Source: an uncultured Lachnospiraceae bacterium (GTDB lineage Bacteria; Bacillota; Clostridia; Lachnospirales; Lachnospiraceae). From it: 64,000 nucleotides of DNA. Position numbers and translations under genes: made by a program. Below are positions 53,385-62,374 of the stretch, piece by piece. Position 1 is the stretch's first letter, and every line of letters begins with the position of its first letter. The DNA is taken from NCBI GenBank assembly GCA_910578645.1, contig CAJTQI010000001.1, forward strand, positions 620,001 to 684,000, given 5' to 3'. Under the pieces are notes generated by a model. That model searched no databases. It was not told the DNA's origin and was given only the letters and a program-made list of their open reading frames with translations.

Positions 53385-53425
53385 ACTTTTTTAGCGCAAA
53401 AAGCAGTGCAGAAACGAGGAGAATT

Positions 53426-55636
53426 ATGAATATCAGCTTCAATGAACAAAACAGGGTATTTAAACTGGATACGGAGCATACAAGTTATTGCATCGGTATT
53501 GTGGATGAAGAGAACTTTGTCGGACATATTTATTATGGAAGAAAATTGACAGAGGACAATTTGGTGTATTTGATGCGCACAGAGGAGGCACCGTTTGTTC
53601 CGTCCCAGTATAACAGGGAAAGGACGTCGTTTTTAGATTCGTTTTTGATGGAATATACGGGCAATGGATTGGGTGATTACAGAGAGAGTACATTGGAAGT
53701 CAGAACAATGGGCGGGCATACAGGCGTGTCTTTGTCCTATGTGTCCCACAGAATCTATGACGGTAAGGAAGAACTTCCAGGGCTTCCGGCCACATTCGGG
53801 AAGGATACGGAGTGTAAGACGCTTGAGCTTACTTGCGAGGACCCGGTACTGCATTTGCAGATTATTTTATCCTACAGCATTTTTGCGGACAACGACGCCA
53901 TTGCGCGCAGCGTGAAGATTGTAAATGGCGGACAGGAACCGATTTATTTGACGAAGGTACTGTCGGCTTGCATAGATATGGACAATGACGATTATGAGAT
54001 GATTTCGCTGCACGGTTCATGGGCAAGGGAGCGCGCTATCCAGACACGTCCGGTTATGAAGGGCAAGCAAAGCGTTTCCTCGGTCAGAGGGGAGTCCAGC
54101 CATCAGGACCATCCTTTTATTGCGTGGAAGAAGAAAGAGACGACGGAGGAAAATGGCGATATTTATGCCATGAATTTTATTTATTCCGGCAACTTTTTGG
54201 CACAGATTGAAGAGGACCAGTTTGACAATATCCGGGTTGTTATGGGTATTCATCCGAACAATTTCTGTTGGAAATTAGAGGTGGGGGAGAGCTTCCAGGC
54301 GCCTGAGGTAATCTGCCTTTACTCTGCGGACGGAATTGGCGGCATGACCAGGAATTTCCATGACTTGTACCGCAGGCATTTGATACGCGGCGAATACAAG
54401 GATAAAAAACGTCCGATTCTGATTAATAACTGGGAAGCAACTTATTTTGACTTTAATACGGAGAAATTATTAAGCATTGCGAGACAGGCTTCGGAACTTG
54501 GCATTGAGATGCTTGTCATGGATGATGGGTGGTTCGGATGCAGGAACGATGACAATTCGAGTCTTGGAGACTGGCAGGTCAATGAAGACAAGCTGAAAGG
54601 CGGCCTAAAATATCTGGTAGATGAAGTGAATAAATTAGGCATGAAATTTGGTATTTGGCTGGAGCCTGAAATGGTGTCGCCGGATTCCGATTTGTATCGT
54701 GCGCATCCTGATTGGGCAATTGCAATTCCGGGCAGGGTTGGAAGTCTTGCGCGTAACCAATATGTACTTGACTTGACAAGAAAAGAAGTCAGGGATTATG
54801 TATACGAGATGATTGCTGCTGTTTTGCGCAGCGCCAACATCGAATATGTGAAGTGGGATATGAACAGGCAGTTGAGCGATATCGGAAGCTATGGACTTCC
54901 TGCGGACAGACAGGGAGAATTGTTCCACAGGCAGGTGCTTGCAGTCTATGAACTGCAGGACAGGATGACGAAGGAATTTCCTCACCTGTTATTGGAGAAT
55001 TGCTCCGGCGGCGGGGCAAGATTCGACGGAGGGATGCTGTATTACAGCCCGCAGATATGGTGTTCCGATGATGCGGACGCAGTGGAGCGGCTTTCGATTC
55101 AGGCAGGTACGGCCCTGATTTACCCGTTGTCTACCATGGGCGCCCATGTATCTGATTGTCCGAACCATACGGTGGGCAGAATAACACCTTTTAAGACGAG
55201 AGGATATGTGGCGCTAGCAGGAACGTTTGGATATGAATTGGATGTGACGAAGATTCCTGAAGAAGACCGGAATATGATTCCGGAGCAGGTGGCCATGTAC
55301 CATAAGTATAATGATTTGGTGCGTGAGGGAGATTATTACCGAATTGCCAACTATGCGGACAACCATTATTATGATTGCTATGAAGTGGTGGCAAAGGATA
55401 AAGGTGAGGCGCTTGTCACTTATGTCCAGGTACTTGGAAGACCTAAAATGCAGAGTATGCGCGTCCGTATCCCGGGACTAGAGCCGGAAGGCACCTATGT
55501 GATTGAGAATGCACAAGACTGGCCGGAGATAAAGCAGACACAGTATAAAGGCGCTACTTTGCACTATGCAGGTATCAATATCCCGCCGCTTACAGGTGAT
55601 TTCCAGGGCAGGCTTATGCATCTGATTAGAAAATAA
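53426..55636 (+). CDS. Alpha-galactosidase, glycoside hydrolase family 36
   Basis: A 736-residue enzyme of GH36 size. The N-terminal beta-sandwich is followed by the barrel with MDDGWFGCRNDDNSSLGDW; the nucleophile Asp is in YVKWDMNR and the acid/base Asp in WCSDDADAVERL. CSGGGARFDGGML is another family mark. No signal peptide, so it acts in the cytoplasm on imported raffinose-type or melibiose-like sugars. The start follows GAGGAGAATT. Confidence 0.93.
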   Translation: MNISFNEQNRVFKLDTEHTSYCIGIVDEENFVGHIYYGRKLTEDNLVYLMRTEEAPFVPSQYNRERTSFLDSFLMEYTGNGLGDYRESTLEVRTMGGHTGVSLSYVSHRIYDGKEELPGLPATFGKDTECKTLELTCEDPVLHLQIILSYSIFADNDAIARSVKIVNGGQEPIYLTKVLSACIDMDNDDYEMISLHGSWARERAIQTRPVMKGKQSVSSVRGESSHQDHPFIAWKKKETTEENGDIYAMNFIYSGNFLAQIEEDQFDNIRVVMGIHPNNFCWKLEVGESFQAPEVICLYSADGIGGMTRNFHDLYRRHLIRGEYKDKKRPILINNWEATYFDFNTEKLLSIARQASELGIEMLVMDDGWFGCRNDDNSSLGDWQVNEDKLKGGLKYLVDEVNKLGMKFGIWLEPEMVSPDSDLYRAHPDWAIAIPGRVGSLARNQYVLDLTRKEVRDYVYEMIAAVLRSANIEYVKWDMNRQLSDIGSYGLPADRQGELFHRQVLAVYELQDRMTKEFPHLLLENCSGGGARFDGGMLYYSPQIWCSDDADAVERLSIQAGTALIYPLSTMGAHVSDCPNHTVGRITPFKTRGYVALAGTFGYELDVTKIPEEDRNMIPEQVAMYHKYNDLVREGDYYRIANYADNHYYDCYEVVAKDKGEALVTYVQVLGRPKMQSMRVRIPGLEPEGTYVIENAQDWPEIKQTQYKGATLHYAGINIPPLTGDFQGRLMHLIRK

Positions 55637-55664
55637 AATATGAACAAAAGTCAGGAGAACATAT

Positions 55665-56849
55665 ATGATTGTACAGAAATACAAAGATATGCTGCAGGGG
55701 AAGTCGGTTATCCGGCAGCTATCCGAATTTGCTACAAAAAGAGGCAGTGAGATTGGCTACGAGAATGTGTTTGATTACAGCCTGGGGAACCCTTCCGTGC
55801 CGACTCCCAGGCAGTTTACGGATACGATGATTCGCCTGCTGCGGGAGAAAGACCCCATGGAGCTGCACGGCTACAGCCAGAGTTTGGGGATTCCTGCGGT
55901 GCGGGAAAAGGTGGCAGCGTCTTTGAACAAAAGATTTGGCATGTCATATACGGGCGGACATATCTTTATGACGACCGGAGCGGCGGGCGCCATCGCCCAT
56001 GCGGTGAGGTGTGTGAGCGAGCCGGGCGACGAAATACTTACTTTTGCACCTTATTTCCCGGAATATGGGCCTTACATTAACCTGACAGGTGCGACGCTGA
56101 AAGTGGTTCCTGCAGATACAGAGGGATTCCAGATTAATTTTGAAGTGTTTGAAGAAATGCTTACGCGGAAGGTAGCGGCCGTTTTAATCAATACGCCCAA
56201 TAATCCTTCCGGTATCGTATATTCTTCGGAGACTTTGCAGCGGCTTGCGGGGATTATGACAAAAAAAGCGGAGGAATACGGACATGATATTTTCCTGATT
56301 TCGGATGAGCCTTACAGGGAAATTGTGTTTGCAGGTGTGGAATCTCCTTATCCTTCCAAGTTTTATGACAATACATTATCCTGTTACTCCTTTTCAAAAT
56401 CACTGTCGCTTCCGGGGGAGCGTATCGGGTATGTGGCAGTGAATCCGGCTTGCACGGATGCAGAGTTTATCACCGCCATGTGCAGCCAGATTTCCCGGGG
56501 TACAGGCCACAATTGTCCGCCGTCTATTATACAGCTTGCGGTGGCCCAGGTGCTTGACTTGACTGCGGATTTATCGGTTTATGAGCGGAACATGAATATG
56601 CTGTATGAGGAACTGACTAAGCTGGGATTTTCCTGCGTCAAGCCGGGCGGGACGTTCTATATTTTTCCGAAAGCACTGGAGGAGGATGCGGTGGCTTTCT
56701 GTGAGAAAGCGAAGAAGTACGACCTGGTTGTCGTACCAAGCAATACCTTTGGCGTGAACGGGTATGTACGTCTTGCGTACTGTATCGATACGGAGAAAGT
56801 GGAGCGCTCGCTGGAGGCGTTTAGGAAGTTTGTTAAAAATGAATATTAA
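55665..56849 (+). CDS. PLP-dependent aminotransferase, class I/II
   Basis: A 394-residue fold-type I enzyme. The PLP Lys lies in CYSFSKSLSLPGERIGY; NTPNNPSGIVY and SDEPYREIVF bind the cofactor; the substrate Arg is in VRLAYCID. Sequence places it near aspartate/alanine-type aminotransferases. The N-terminus (VIRQLSEFATKRGSEIG) is unusual but found in Clostridia. It is 28 bp after the GH36 gene and probably co-transcribed, though no metabolic link is evident. Confidence 0.88.
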   Translation: MIVQKYKDMLQGKSVIRQLSEFATKRGSEIGYENVFDYSLGNPSVPTPRQFTDTMIRLLREKDPMELHGYSQSLGIPAVREKVAASLNKRFGMSYTGGHIFMTTGAAGAIAHAVRCVSEPGDEILTFAPYFPEYGPYINLTGATLKVVPADTEGFQINFEVFEEMLTRKVAAVLINTPNNPSGIVYSSETLQRLAGIMTKKAEEYGHDIFLISDEPYREIVFAGVESPYPSKFYDNTLSCYSFSKSLSLPGERIGYVAVNPACTDAEFITAMCSQISRGTGHNCPPSIIQLAVAQVLDLTADLSVYERNMNMLYEELTKLGFSCVKPGGTFYIFPKALEEDAVAFCEKAKKYDLVVVPSNTFGVNGYVRLAYCIDTEKVERSLEAFRKFVKNEY

Positions 56850-56954
56850 GGCCATCCGGCATATTACAAGACGCCGTAGCTTATATATTATAGTAGGCGC
56901 GGCATAAGAGCGTGGGATGGCGCGGGCGGTATTTTACGAGAGGAATGAGAATAT

Positions 56955-57785
56955 ATGATAAGTATAATGGAAATTCTGAAAGCAGTCTTATTCGGGATTG
57001 TGGAAGGCATCACGGAGTGGCTGCCGATTAGCAGTACAGGGCACATGATATTGTTAAATGAGTTTGTGACACTGAATGTTTCACCGGAGTTTTGGGAAAT
57101 GTTTTTAGTTGTGATACAGCTAGGGGCAATATTGGCGGTTGTACTTTTGTTTTGGAATAAAATATTTCCTTTCCGGTTCGGGCAAAAGCCGGTGATACAG
57201 AAAGATATTTTTACGCTTTGGTTTAAAATTTTGGTGGCGTGTGTACCTGCGGCGGTAATTGGCCTGGCGTTTGACGACGTATTGGATGCACTGTTCTATA
57301 ATCCCTGGTGTGTGTCTGTGGCGCTGATTGTGTTCGGTATTGCATTTATTGTAATTGAAAACAGAAATAGGGGAAAGTCGGCAAGAATTACGGAACTTGG
57401 ACAAATGACTTATCAGACGGCGCTTATGATTGGTGTATTCCAGCTCCTGGCGGCTGTTTTTCCGGGGACGTCCCGTTCAGGGGCTACGATTGTGGGAGCT
57501 CTGTTGATAGGGGTTTCAAGAACTGTAGCGGCGGAATTTACTTTCTTCTTGGCGATTCCGGTGATGCTTGGGGCAAGTTTGCTTAAAGTGGTCAAATTTG
57601 GATTTGCATTTACAGGGACGGAAGCTGTTATTTTGTTGGTTGGCATGGTGGTAGCTTTTGTTGTATCGATTATTGTTATTCGATTCCTGATGGGCTACAT
57701 CAAGAAGCATGATTTTAAAATTTTCGGATGGTATCGCATTATCCTTGGGGCGGCAGTGCTTATGTATTTTACATTTTTGGGTTGA
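56955..57785 (+). CDS. uppP: Undecaprenyl-diphosphate phosphatase
   Basis: A 276-residue membrane enzyme (BacA family) with about eight helices. Catalytic motifs EGITEWLPISSTGHMIL and PGTSRSGATIVGAL are complete. It recycles the lipid carrier of cell-wall synthesis and gives bacitracin tolerance. This fits the window's other envelope features, such as the peptide-antibiotic exporter at 14-19 kb. Confidence 0.95.
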   Translation: MISIMEILKAVLFGIVEGITEWLPISSTGHMILLNEFVTLNVSPEFWEMFLVVIQLGAILAVVLLFWNKIFPFRFGQKPVIQKDIFTLWFKILVACVPAAVIGLAFDDVLDALFYNPWCVSVALIVFGIAFIVIENRNRGKSARITELGQMTYQTALMIGVFQLLAAVFPGTSRSGATIVGALLIGVSRTVAAEFTFFLAIPVMLGASLLKVVKFGFAFTGTEAVILLVGMVVAFVVSIIVIRFLMGYIKKHDFKIFGWYRIILGAAVLMYFTFLG

Positions 57786-57904
57786 GTAAGCAGAAGGCGG
57801 GTTGATGGAAGCAGGTGCCGCAAATAGGCATAATTTGGGCTTTTTTTGTGTCATTTCGCATAAAATACCAGTAGAAAGTTCAACTATTTGTTACAGATTG
57901 TTGA

Positions 57905-57933
57905 TTGACACTGCATCGGTATTGCGTTAAAAT
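57905..57933 (+). promoter_or_regulatory. Strong sigma-70-type promoter for the DUF6465-like gene
   Basis: Perfect TTGACA, 17 bases, TAAAAT. The leader of about 90 bases has two small hairpins (TCCCG/CGGGA at 57944 and ACGTCT/AGACGT at 57988-58012). Confidence 0.75.
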
Positions 57934-58031
57934 CCCCATATAGTCCCGAACTACGGGATTAGGGAGTATGAAAAGGTAATGATTGTAGTATGTAACGTCT
58001 GAGGACATAGACGTGTGGAAGGAGAAAACTT

Positions 58032-58439
58032 ATGGCACAGACAAAGAAAACAACGGCCGCGAAGACGGCAGCGAAAGCCGCAGATACAAAGACAGCAGAA
58101 GTGAAGGCAGTTGCAGCGGAAGCGAATGCAGAAGATGCTAAGAAGACAGTCAAGAAGACAACAACAAGAAAAACGGCAGTAAAGAAGGCGCCTGCGAAGA
58201 AGGAAGTGGAAGAGGCTGTACAGAATGAGGAAGCAGCGGTGAAGGCAACAGTGAAGCTTCAGTTCGGCGGCAGGGAAATCTCTATGGAGGAACTCGTACA
58301 GAATGCAAAGAACGTATGGCAGTACGACATGAACAAAAATCCGGAAGACTTCAAGACGGTGGAGCTGTATGTAAAACCTGAGGAGCAGACGGTATACTTT
58401 GTGATAAACGGCGGCGAGCAGGGATGTTTTAGCCTCTAA
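58032..58439 (+). CDS. DUF6465-like protein with Lys/Ala-rich histone-like tail
   Basis: A 135-residue protein. Residues 1-70 are Lys/Ala/Thr-rich like histone H1 tails (KKTTAAKTAAKAADTK, then VKKTTTRKTAVKKAPAKKE). Residues 72-135 form a compact domain (LQFGGREISMEELVQNAKNV to FVINGGEQGCFSL) that resembles the DUF6465 family of Lachnospiraceae. The tail suggests binding to nucleic acid or another polyanion; no experimental role is known to me. A near-consensus promoter suggests abundant expression. Confidence 0.8.
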   Translation: MAQTKKTTAAKTAAKAADTKTAEVKAVAAEANAEDAKKTVKKTTTRKTAVKKAPAKKEVEEAVQNEEAAVKATVKLQFGGREISMEELVQNAKNVWQYDMNKNPEDFKTVELYVKPEEQTVYFVINGGEQGCFSL

Positions 58440-58483
58440 TCAGTATAGTTTAGCTGCATATTGGGAAACATAACGTTACATAG

Positions 58484-58532
58484 ACAGTCGATTTGGGAGA
58501 GTATCCCGGGTCGGCTGTTTTAATATTTTTTT
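58484..58532 (+). terminator. Terminator ahead of the heat-shock operon
   Basis: ACAGTCGA pairs with TCGGCTGT, with an inner GGGA/TCCC stem, then TTTAATATTTTTTT. Confidence 0.82.
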
Positions 58533-58555
58533 AATAAATTTTTTCCATAGAAATG

Positions 58556-58584
58556 TTGACAATGAAAATCTTAAGTGATAACTT
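58556..58584 (+). promoter_or_regulatory. Promoter of the hrcA-grpE-dnaK-dnaJ operon
   Basis: Perfect TTGACA, a 17-base spacer and TAACTT. CIRCE begins 15 bases after the -10, so it overlaps the transcription start. Confidence 0.78.
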
Positions 58585-58598
58585 ACTACTAGAAGATG

Positions 58599-58625
58599 TT
58601 AGCACTCTAATTGGTCGAGTGCTAA
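58599..58625 (+). promoter_or_regulatory. CIRCE operator (HrcA binding site)
   Basis: TTAGCACTC, nine bases, GAGTGCTAA: an exact match to the CIRCE consensus. HrcA, encoded directly downstream, represses the operon here until heat stress draws GroEL away. Confidence 0.98.
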
Positions 58626-58641
58626 CAATGGGAGAAATGGT

Positions 58642-59667
58642 ATGCAGTTAGACGAAAGAAAATATAAGATATTGCAAGCCATCATTCGCAATTACCTAGA
58701 GACAGGAGAACCCGTAGGGAGCAGGACGATTTCCAAATACACTGACCTGCATCTTAGTTCCGCGACCATCCGCAATGAGATGGCAGATTTAGAGGAATTG
58801 GGTTACATCTTGCAGCCGCACACTTCCGCGGGACGTATTCCGTCAGACAAGGGCTACCGCCTGTATGTGGATAAGATGATGGAGGAGAAGGAACGGGAAG
58901 TGGAAGAGATGAAAGAAAATCTGCTCGAGAAAGAAGGCAAGATGGACCATCTCTTAAAGCAGGCGGCGAGAATGCTCGCGACCAATACAGAGTATGCGGC
59001 GATGGTTTCGGCACCGCAGTACCACCGTAATAAGTTGAAGTTTATCCAGTTATCCCGTGTGGATGTAAATCAAATACTGGCGGTCATCGTGGTGGAAGGC
59101 AATGTGATTAAAAACACGATGTTGACGGTGGAAGAACAATTGAGCGATGAAACGCTTTTAAAATTGAATATCCTGTTAAACACACATTTGAACGGACTGT
59201 CTTTGGAAGAAATCAATCTTGGAATGATTTCGGCGATGAAACAGCAGGCAGGTATCCACAGTGAGATTGTGGCAGATGTAATTGATGCGGTGGCGGAAGC
59301 CATCAAGGCGGACGAAGACTTGGAGATTTATACAAGCGGTACGAAGAACTTCTTTAAATATCCGGAATTGGCGGACCATGAACGGGCCAGCGAGTTAATC
59401 ACCACATTTGAGGAGAAGCAGCTTTTGAGTGAGCTGGTGCAGGGTAACCTTTCCGATGAGAATAACACTGGTATCCAGGTTTACATCGGCAACGAGACAC
59501 CTGTACAGGGCATGAAAGACTGCAGCATTGTGACAGCGACTTATGAGCTTGGACAGGGAATGAAGGGCACAATCGGAATCATCGGGCCTAAGAGAATGGA
59601 TTATGAGAAAGTGGTTAAGAATCTGAAACTGTTAAAAAACCAATTGGATGACTTGTATGGAAAGTAG
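58642..59667 (+). CDS. hrcA: Heat-inducible transcription repressor HrcA
   Basis: A 341-residue repressor. The N-terminal winged helix holds GEPVGSRTISKYTDLHLSSA and RNEMADLEELGYI; the GAF-like and dimerisation domains follow. The gene is first in its operon and lies 16 bases after its own CIRCE, giving autoregulation. Confidence 0.96.
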   Translation: MQLDERKYKILQAIIRNYLETGEPVGSRTISKYTDLHLSSATIRNEMADLEELGYILQPHTSAGRIPSDKGYRLYVDKMMEEKEREVEEMKENLLEKEGKMDHLLKQAARMLATNTEYAAMVSAPQYHRNKLKFIQLSRVDVNQILAVIVVEGNVIKNTMLTVEEQLSDETLLKLNILLNTHLNGLSLEEINLGMISAMKQQAGIHSEIVADVIDAVAEAIKADEDLEIYTSGTKNFFKYPELADHERASELITTFEEKQLLSELVQGNLSDENNTGIQVYIGNETPVQGMKDCSIVTATYELGQGMKGTIGIIGPKRMDYEKVVKNLKLLKNQLDDLYGK

Positions 59668-59722
59668 CTCACATAACGGTTTTCAGGACAGTGAATCAGT
59701 ATAGCAGAAAGGAATGAGAAGC

Positions 59723-60373
59723 GTGGCAGAGGAAAAAGATAAGTTGCAGGGAGAAAATCAAAACGAAGAAAAAGACGGGCAGCAGGAAGAAAACTTGAAC
59801 AAAGCAACCGAGGGTAGCCCGGACCAAAACAATGATACGCCCGATACGGCAAACACAGGACAGGGAGCAGGCAAGGCGGAAGCAAAGGAAGAGAAGAAAG
59901 AAAAGAAGAAAAAAGAAAAGACAGATAAGAAACAGGAAGCGCTGAAGGAGAAGATTGCGGAACTGGAAGACAGGGTAAAGCGCCAGATGGCAGAGTTTGA
60001 AAACTTCCGCAAGCGGACAGAGAAAGAAAAGACAGCGATGTTTGAGACAGGGGCAAAGAGCGTTATCGAGAAAATGCTTCCGGTGGTGGATAATTTCGAG
60101 AGAGGGCTTGCGTCTGTACCGGAAGGTGAGAAAGACGGAGGTTTCGCCCAGGGCATGGAGATGATTTACAAACAGCTCATGACCGAATTTGAAGGTATGG
60201 ATGTGAGGCCGATTCCTGCAGTGGGCGAGGAGTTTAACCCTGATTTCCACAATGCGGTGATGCAGGTGGAGAGTGAAGAGTATGAAACCGGCGTGATTGC
60301 GCAGGAGTTGCAGAAAGGCTACACATACCGTGACAGCGTCGTAAGGCACAGCATGGTGGCAGTCGTAAGCTAG
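59723..60373 (+). CDS. grpE: Nucleotide exchange factor GrpE
   Basis: A 216-residue cochaperone of DnaK. The N-terminal 70 residues are acidic and Lys-rich (low complexity, KEEKKEKKKKEKTDKK); the long coiled coil and the beta domain follow with the GrpE signature in FNPDFHNAVMQVES and YTYRDSVVRHSMVAV. GTG at 59723 is favoured as the start, nine bases after AAAGGA; the ATG at 59714 is too close to the site. Confidence 0.94.
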   Translation: MAEEKDKLQGENQNEEKDGQQEENLNKATEGSPDQNNDTPDTANTGQGAGKAEAKEEKKEKKKKEKTDKKQEALKEKIAELEDRVKRQMAEFENFRKRTEKEKTAMFETGAKSVIEKMLPVVDNFERGLASVPEGEKDGGFAQGMEMIYKQLMTEFEGMDVRPIPAVGEEFNPDFHNAVMQVESEEYETGVIAQELQKGYTYRDSVVRHSMVAVVS

Positions 60374-60498
60374 GGCTCTGGCAGGTCTGTATTAGGCAGG
60401 CCATGTTAATAGAAAAGAGACAACAGGGAAACATGTGATATAGGTAGTTCAAGTAATTGTAAATATAGATATATAGTTTATAACAGGAGGAAATAGTT

Positions 60499-62370
60499 AT
60501 GAGTAAAATTATCGGAATCGACTTGGGAACAACCAACAGTTGTGTTGCGGTTATGGAAGGCGGTAAGCCTACCGTTATTGCAAATACGGAAGGCGCAAGA
60601 ACCACGCCTTCAGTCGTAGCGTTTACGAAGACAGGGGAGAGACTTGTGGGTGAGCCTGCGAAGCGTCAGGCTGTAACTAACGCTGACAAGACGATTGCAT
60701 CCATCAAGAGGGATATGGGAACGGACAGGGGCCGTACCATTGATGATAAGAAATATTCACCGCAGCAGATTTCCGCAATGATTTTGCAGAAATTAAAAGG
60801 CGATGCGGAGAGTTATCTGGGAGAGAATGTAACGGAAGCCGTTATCACGGTTCCTGCATATTTCAACGATGCACAAAGACAGGCAACCAAGGATGCAGGT
60901 AAGATTGCAGGACTGGATGTAAAGCGTATTATCAACGAGCCTACCGCGGCAGCGTTGGCATATGGCCTTGACAACGAGAAAGAGCAGAAGATTATGGTAT
61001 ATGACCTGGGCGGCGGTACATTCGATGTGTCCATTATCGAAATTGGGGACGGTGTTATCGAAGTGCTTTCCACCAACGGCGACACGCGCCTTGGCGGTGA
61101 CGATTTCGACCAGAAAGTGATTGACTGGATGCTTGCCGAGTTTAAGGCACAGGAAGGCGTTGACCTGTCCAACGACAAGATGGCGCTCCAGAGACTAAAA
61201 GAGGCGGCAGAAAAAGCGAAGAAAGAACTTTCTTCCGCAACAACAACCAACATTAACCTTCCGTTTATCACTGCAACGGCAGAAGGGCCGAAGCATTTTG
61301 ATATGAACCTTACCAGGGCGAAGTTTGATGAATTGACACATGACCTGGTAGAGAAGACAGCTGTTCCTGTACAGAACGCGATGAAGGATGCAGGGCTGAC
61401 TAACGCTGACCTTGGGCAAGTATTGCTTGTAGGCGGTTCCACACGTATCCCGGCGGTACAGGAGAAGGTAAAACAGTTGACAGGAAAAGAGCCCAGCAAA
61501 TCACTGAATCCGGATGAGTGTGTTGCCCTTGGCGCTTCTATCCAGGGCGGTAAGCTGGCAGGCGATGCAGGCGCAGGCGAAATCCTTCTGCTTGATGTTA
61601 CGCCGCTGTCCCTGTCTATCGAGACAATGGGTGGCGTGGCTACAAGGCTTATTGAAAGAAATACGACTATTCCGACAAAGAAGAGCCAGGTATTCTCCAC
61701 GGCGGCAGACAACCAGACAGCGGTAGATATCAACGTTGTCCAGGGTGAGAGACAGTTTGCGAAGGATAACAAGTCTCTTGGCCAGTTCAGATTAGACGGT
61801 ATTCCGCCGGCAATGCGCGGTGTGCCGCAGATTGAGGTTACTTTTGATATCGACGCCAACGGTATCGTCAATGTATCCGCAAAAGACCTTGGCACAGGCA
61901 AGGAACAGCATATCACCATCACTGCGGGCTCCAACATGTCGGATGACGAGATTGACCGCGCAGTGAAGGAAGCGGCTGAGTACGAGGCGCAGGATAAGAA
62001 GAGGAAAGAGGCAATCGATACAAGGAACGAGGCGGATTCTTTCGTATTCCAGACAGAGAAAGCGCTGAGCGAAGTAGGTGACAAGATTGACGCGTCCGAC
62101 AAAGCGAATGTGGAGGCGGACTTAAAGGCTGTGAAAGATATTTTAGAGCAGACGAAGGACCAGGAGATGTCTGACGGACAGATAGATGACCTTAAGGCAG
62201 CGAAAGAGAAACTGACCAATTCTGCACAGGCATTGTTCACGAAGATGTACGAGAACATGCAGCAGGCGCAGGCAGGCCCTGATATGGGCAATATGGGTGG
62301 CGCAGCAGAGGATGGCGCACAGTCCCAGGCGGCTGACGATGTGGTAGACGGAGACTATAGAGAGGTTTAA
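60499..62370 (+). CDS. dnaK: Chaperone protein DnaK (Hsp70)
   Basis: A 623-residue Hsp70. ATPase motifs IGIDLGTTNSCVAVMEGG, VYDLGGGTFDVSI and VLLVGGSTRIPAVQ; the substrate domain follows, with the linker LLLDVTPLSLSIET. It starts at 60499 after AGGAGG. The 125-bp gap after grpE has no CIRCE or clear promoter, so it is transcribed from the hrcA promoter. Confidence 0.98.
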   Translation: MSKIIGIDLGTTNSCVAVMEGGKPTVIANTEGARTTPSVVAFTKTGERLVGEPAKRQAVTNADKTIASIKRDMGTDRGRTIDDKKYSPQQISAMILQKLKGDAESYLGENVTEAVITVPAYFNDAQRQATKDAGKIAGLDVKRIINEPTAAALAYGLDNEKEQKIMVYDLGGGTFDVSIIEIGDGVIEVLSTNGDTRLGGDDFDQKVIDWMLAEFKAQEGVDLSNDKMALQRLKEAAEKAKKELSSATTTNINLPFITATAEGPKHFDMNLTRAKFDELTHDLVEKTAVPVQNAMKDAGLTNADLGQVLLVGGSTRIPAVQEKVKQLTGKEPSKSLNPDECVALGASIQGGKLAGDAGAGEILLLDVTPLSLSIETMGGVATRLIERNTTIPTKKSQVFSTAADNQTAVDINVVQGERQFAKDNKSLGQFRLDGIPPAMRGVPQIEVTFDIDANGIVNVSAKDLGTGKEQHITITAGSNMSDDEIDRAVKEAAEYEAQDKKRKEAIDTRNEADSFVFQTEKALSEVGDKIDASDKANVEADLKAVKDILEQTKDQEMSDGQIDDLKAAKEKLTNSAQALFTKMYENMQQAQAGPDMGNMGGAAEDGAQSQAADDVVDGDYREV

Positions 62371-62374
62371 TTCG

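Noticed and set aside
60813..62291. A 492-codon frame antisense to dnaK
   Set aside because: It mirrors dnaK's codon bias, has no family features and no ribosome site. Long antisense frames over dnaK are a well-known artefact.
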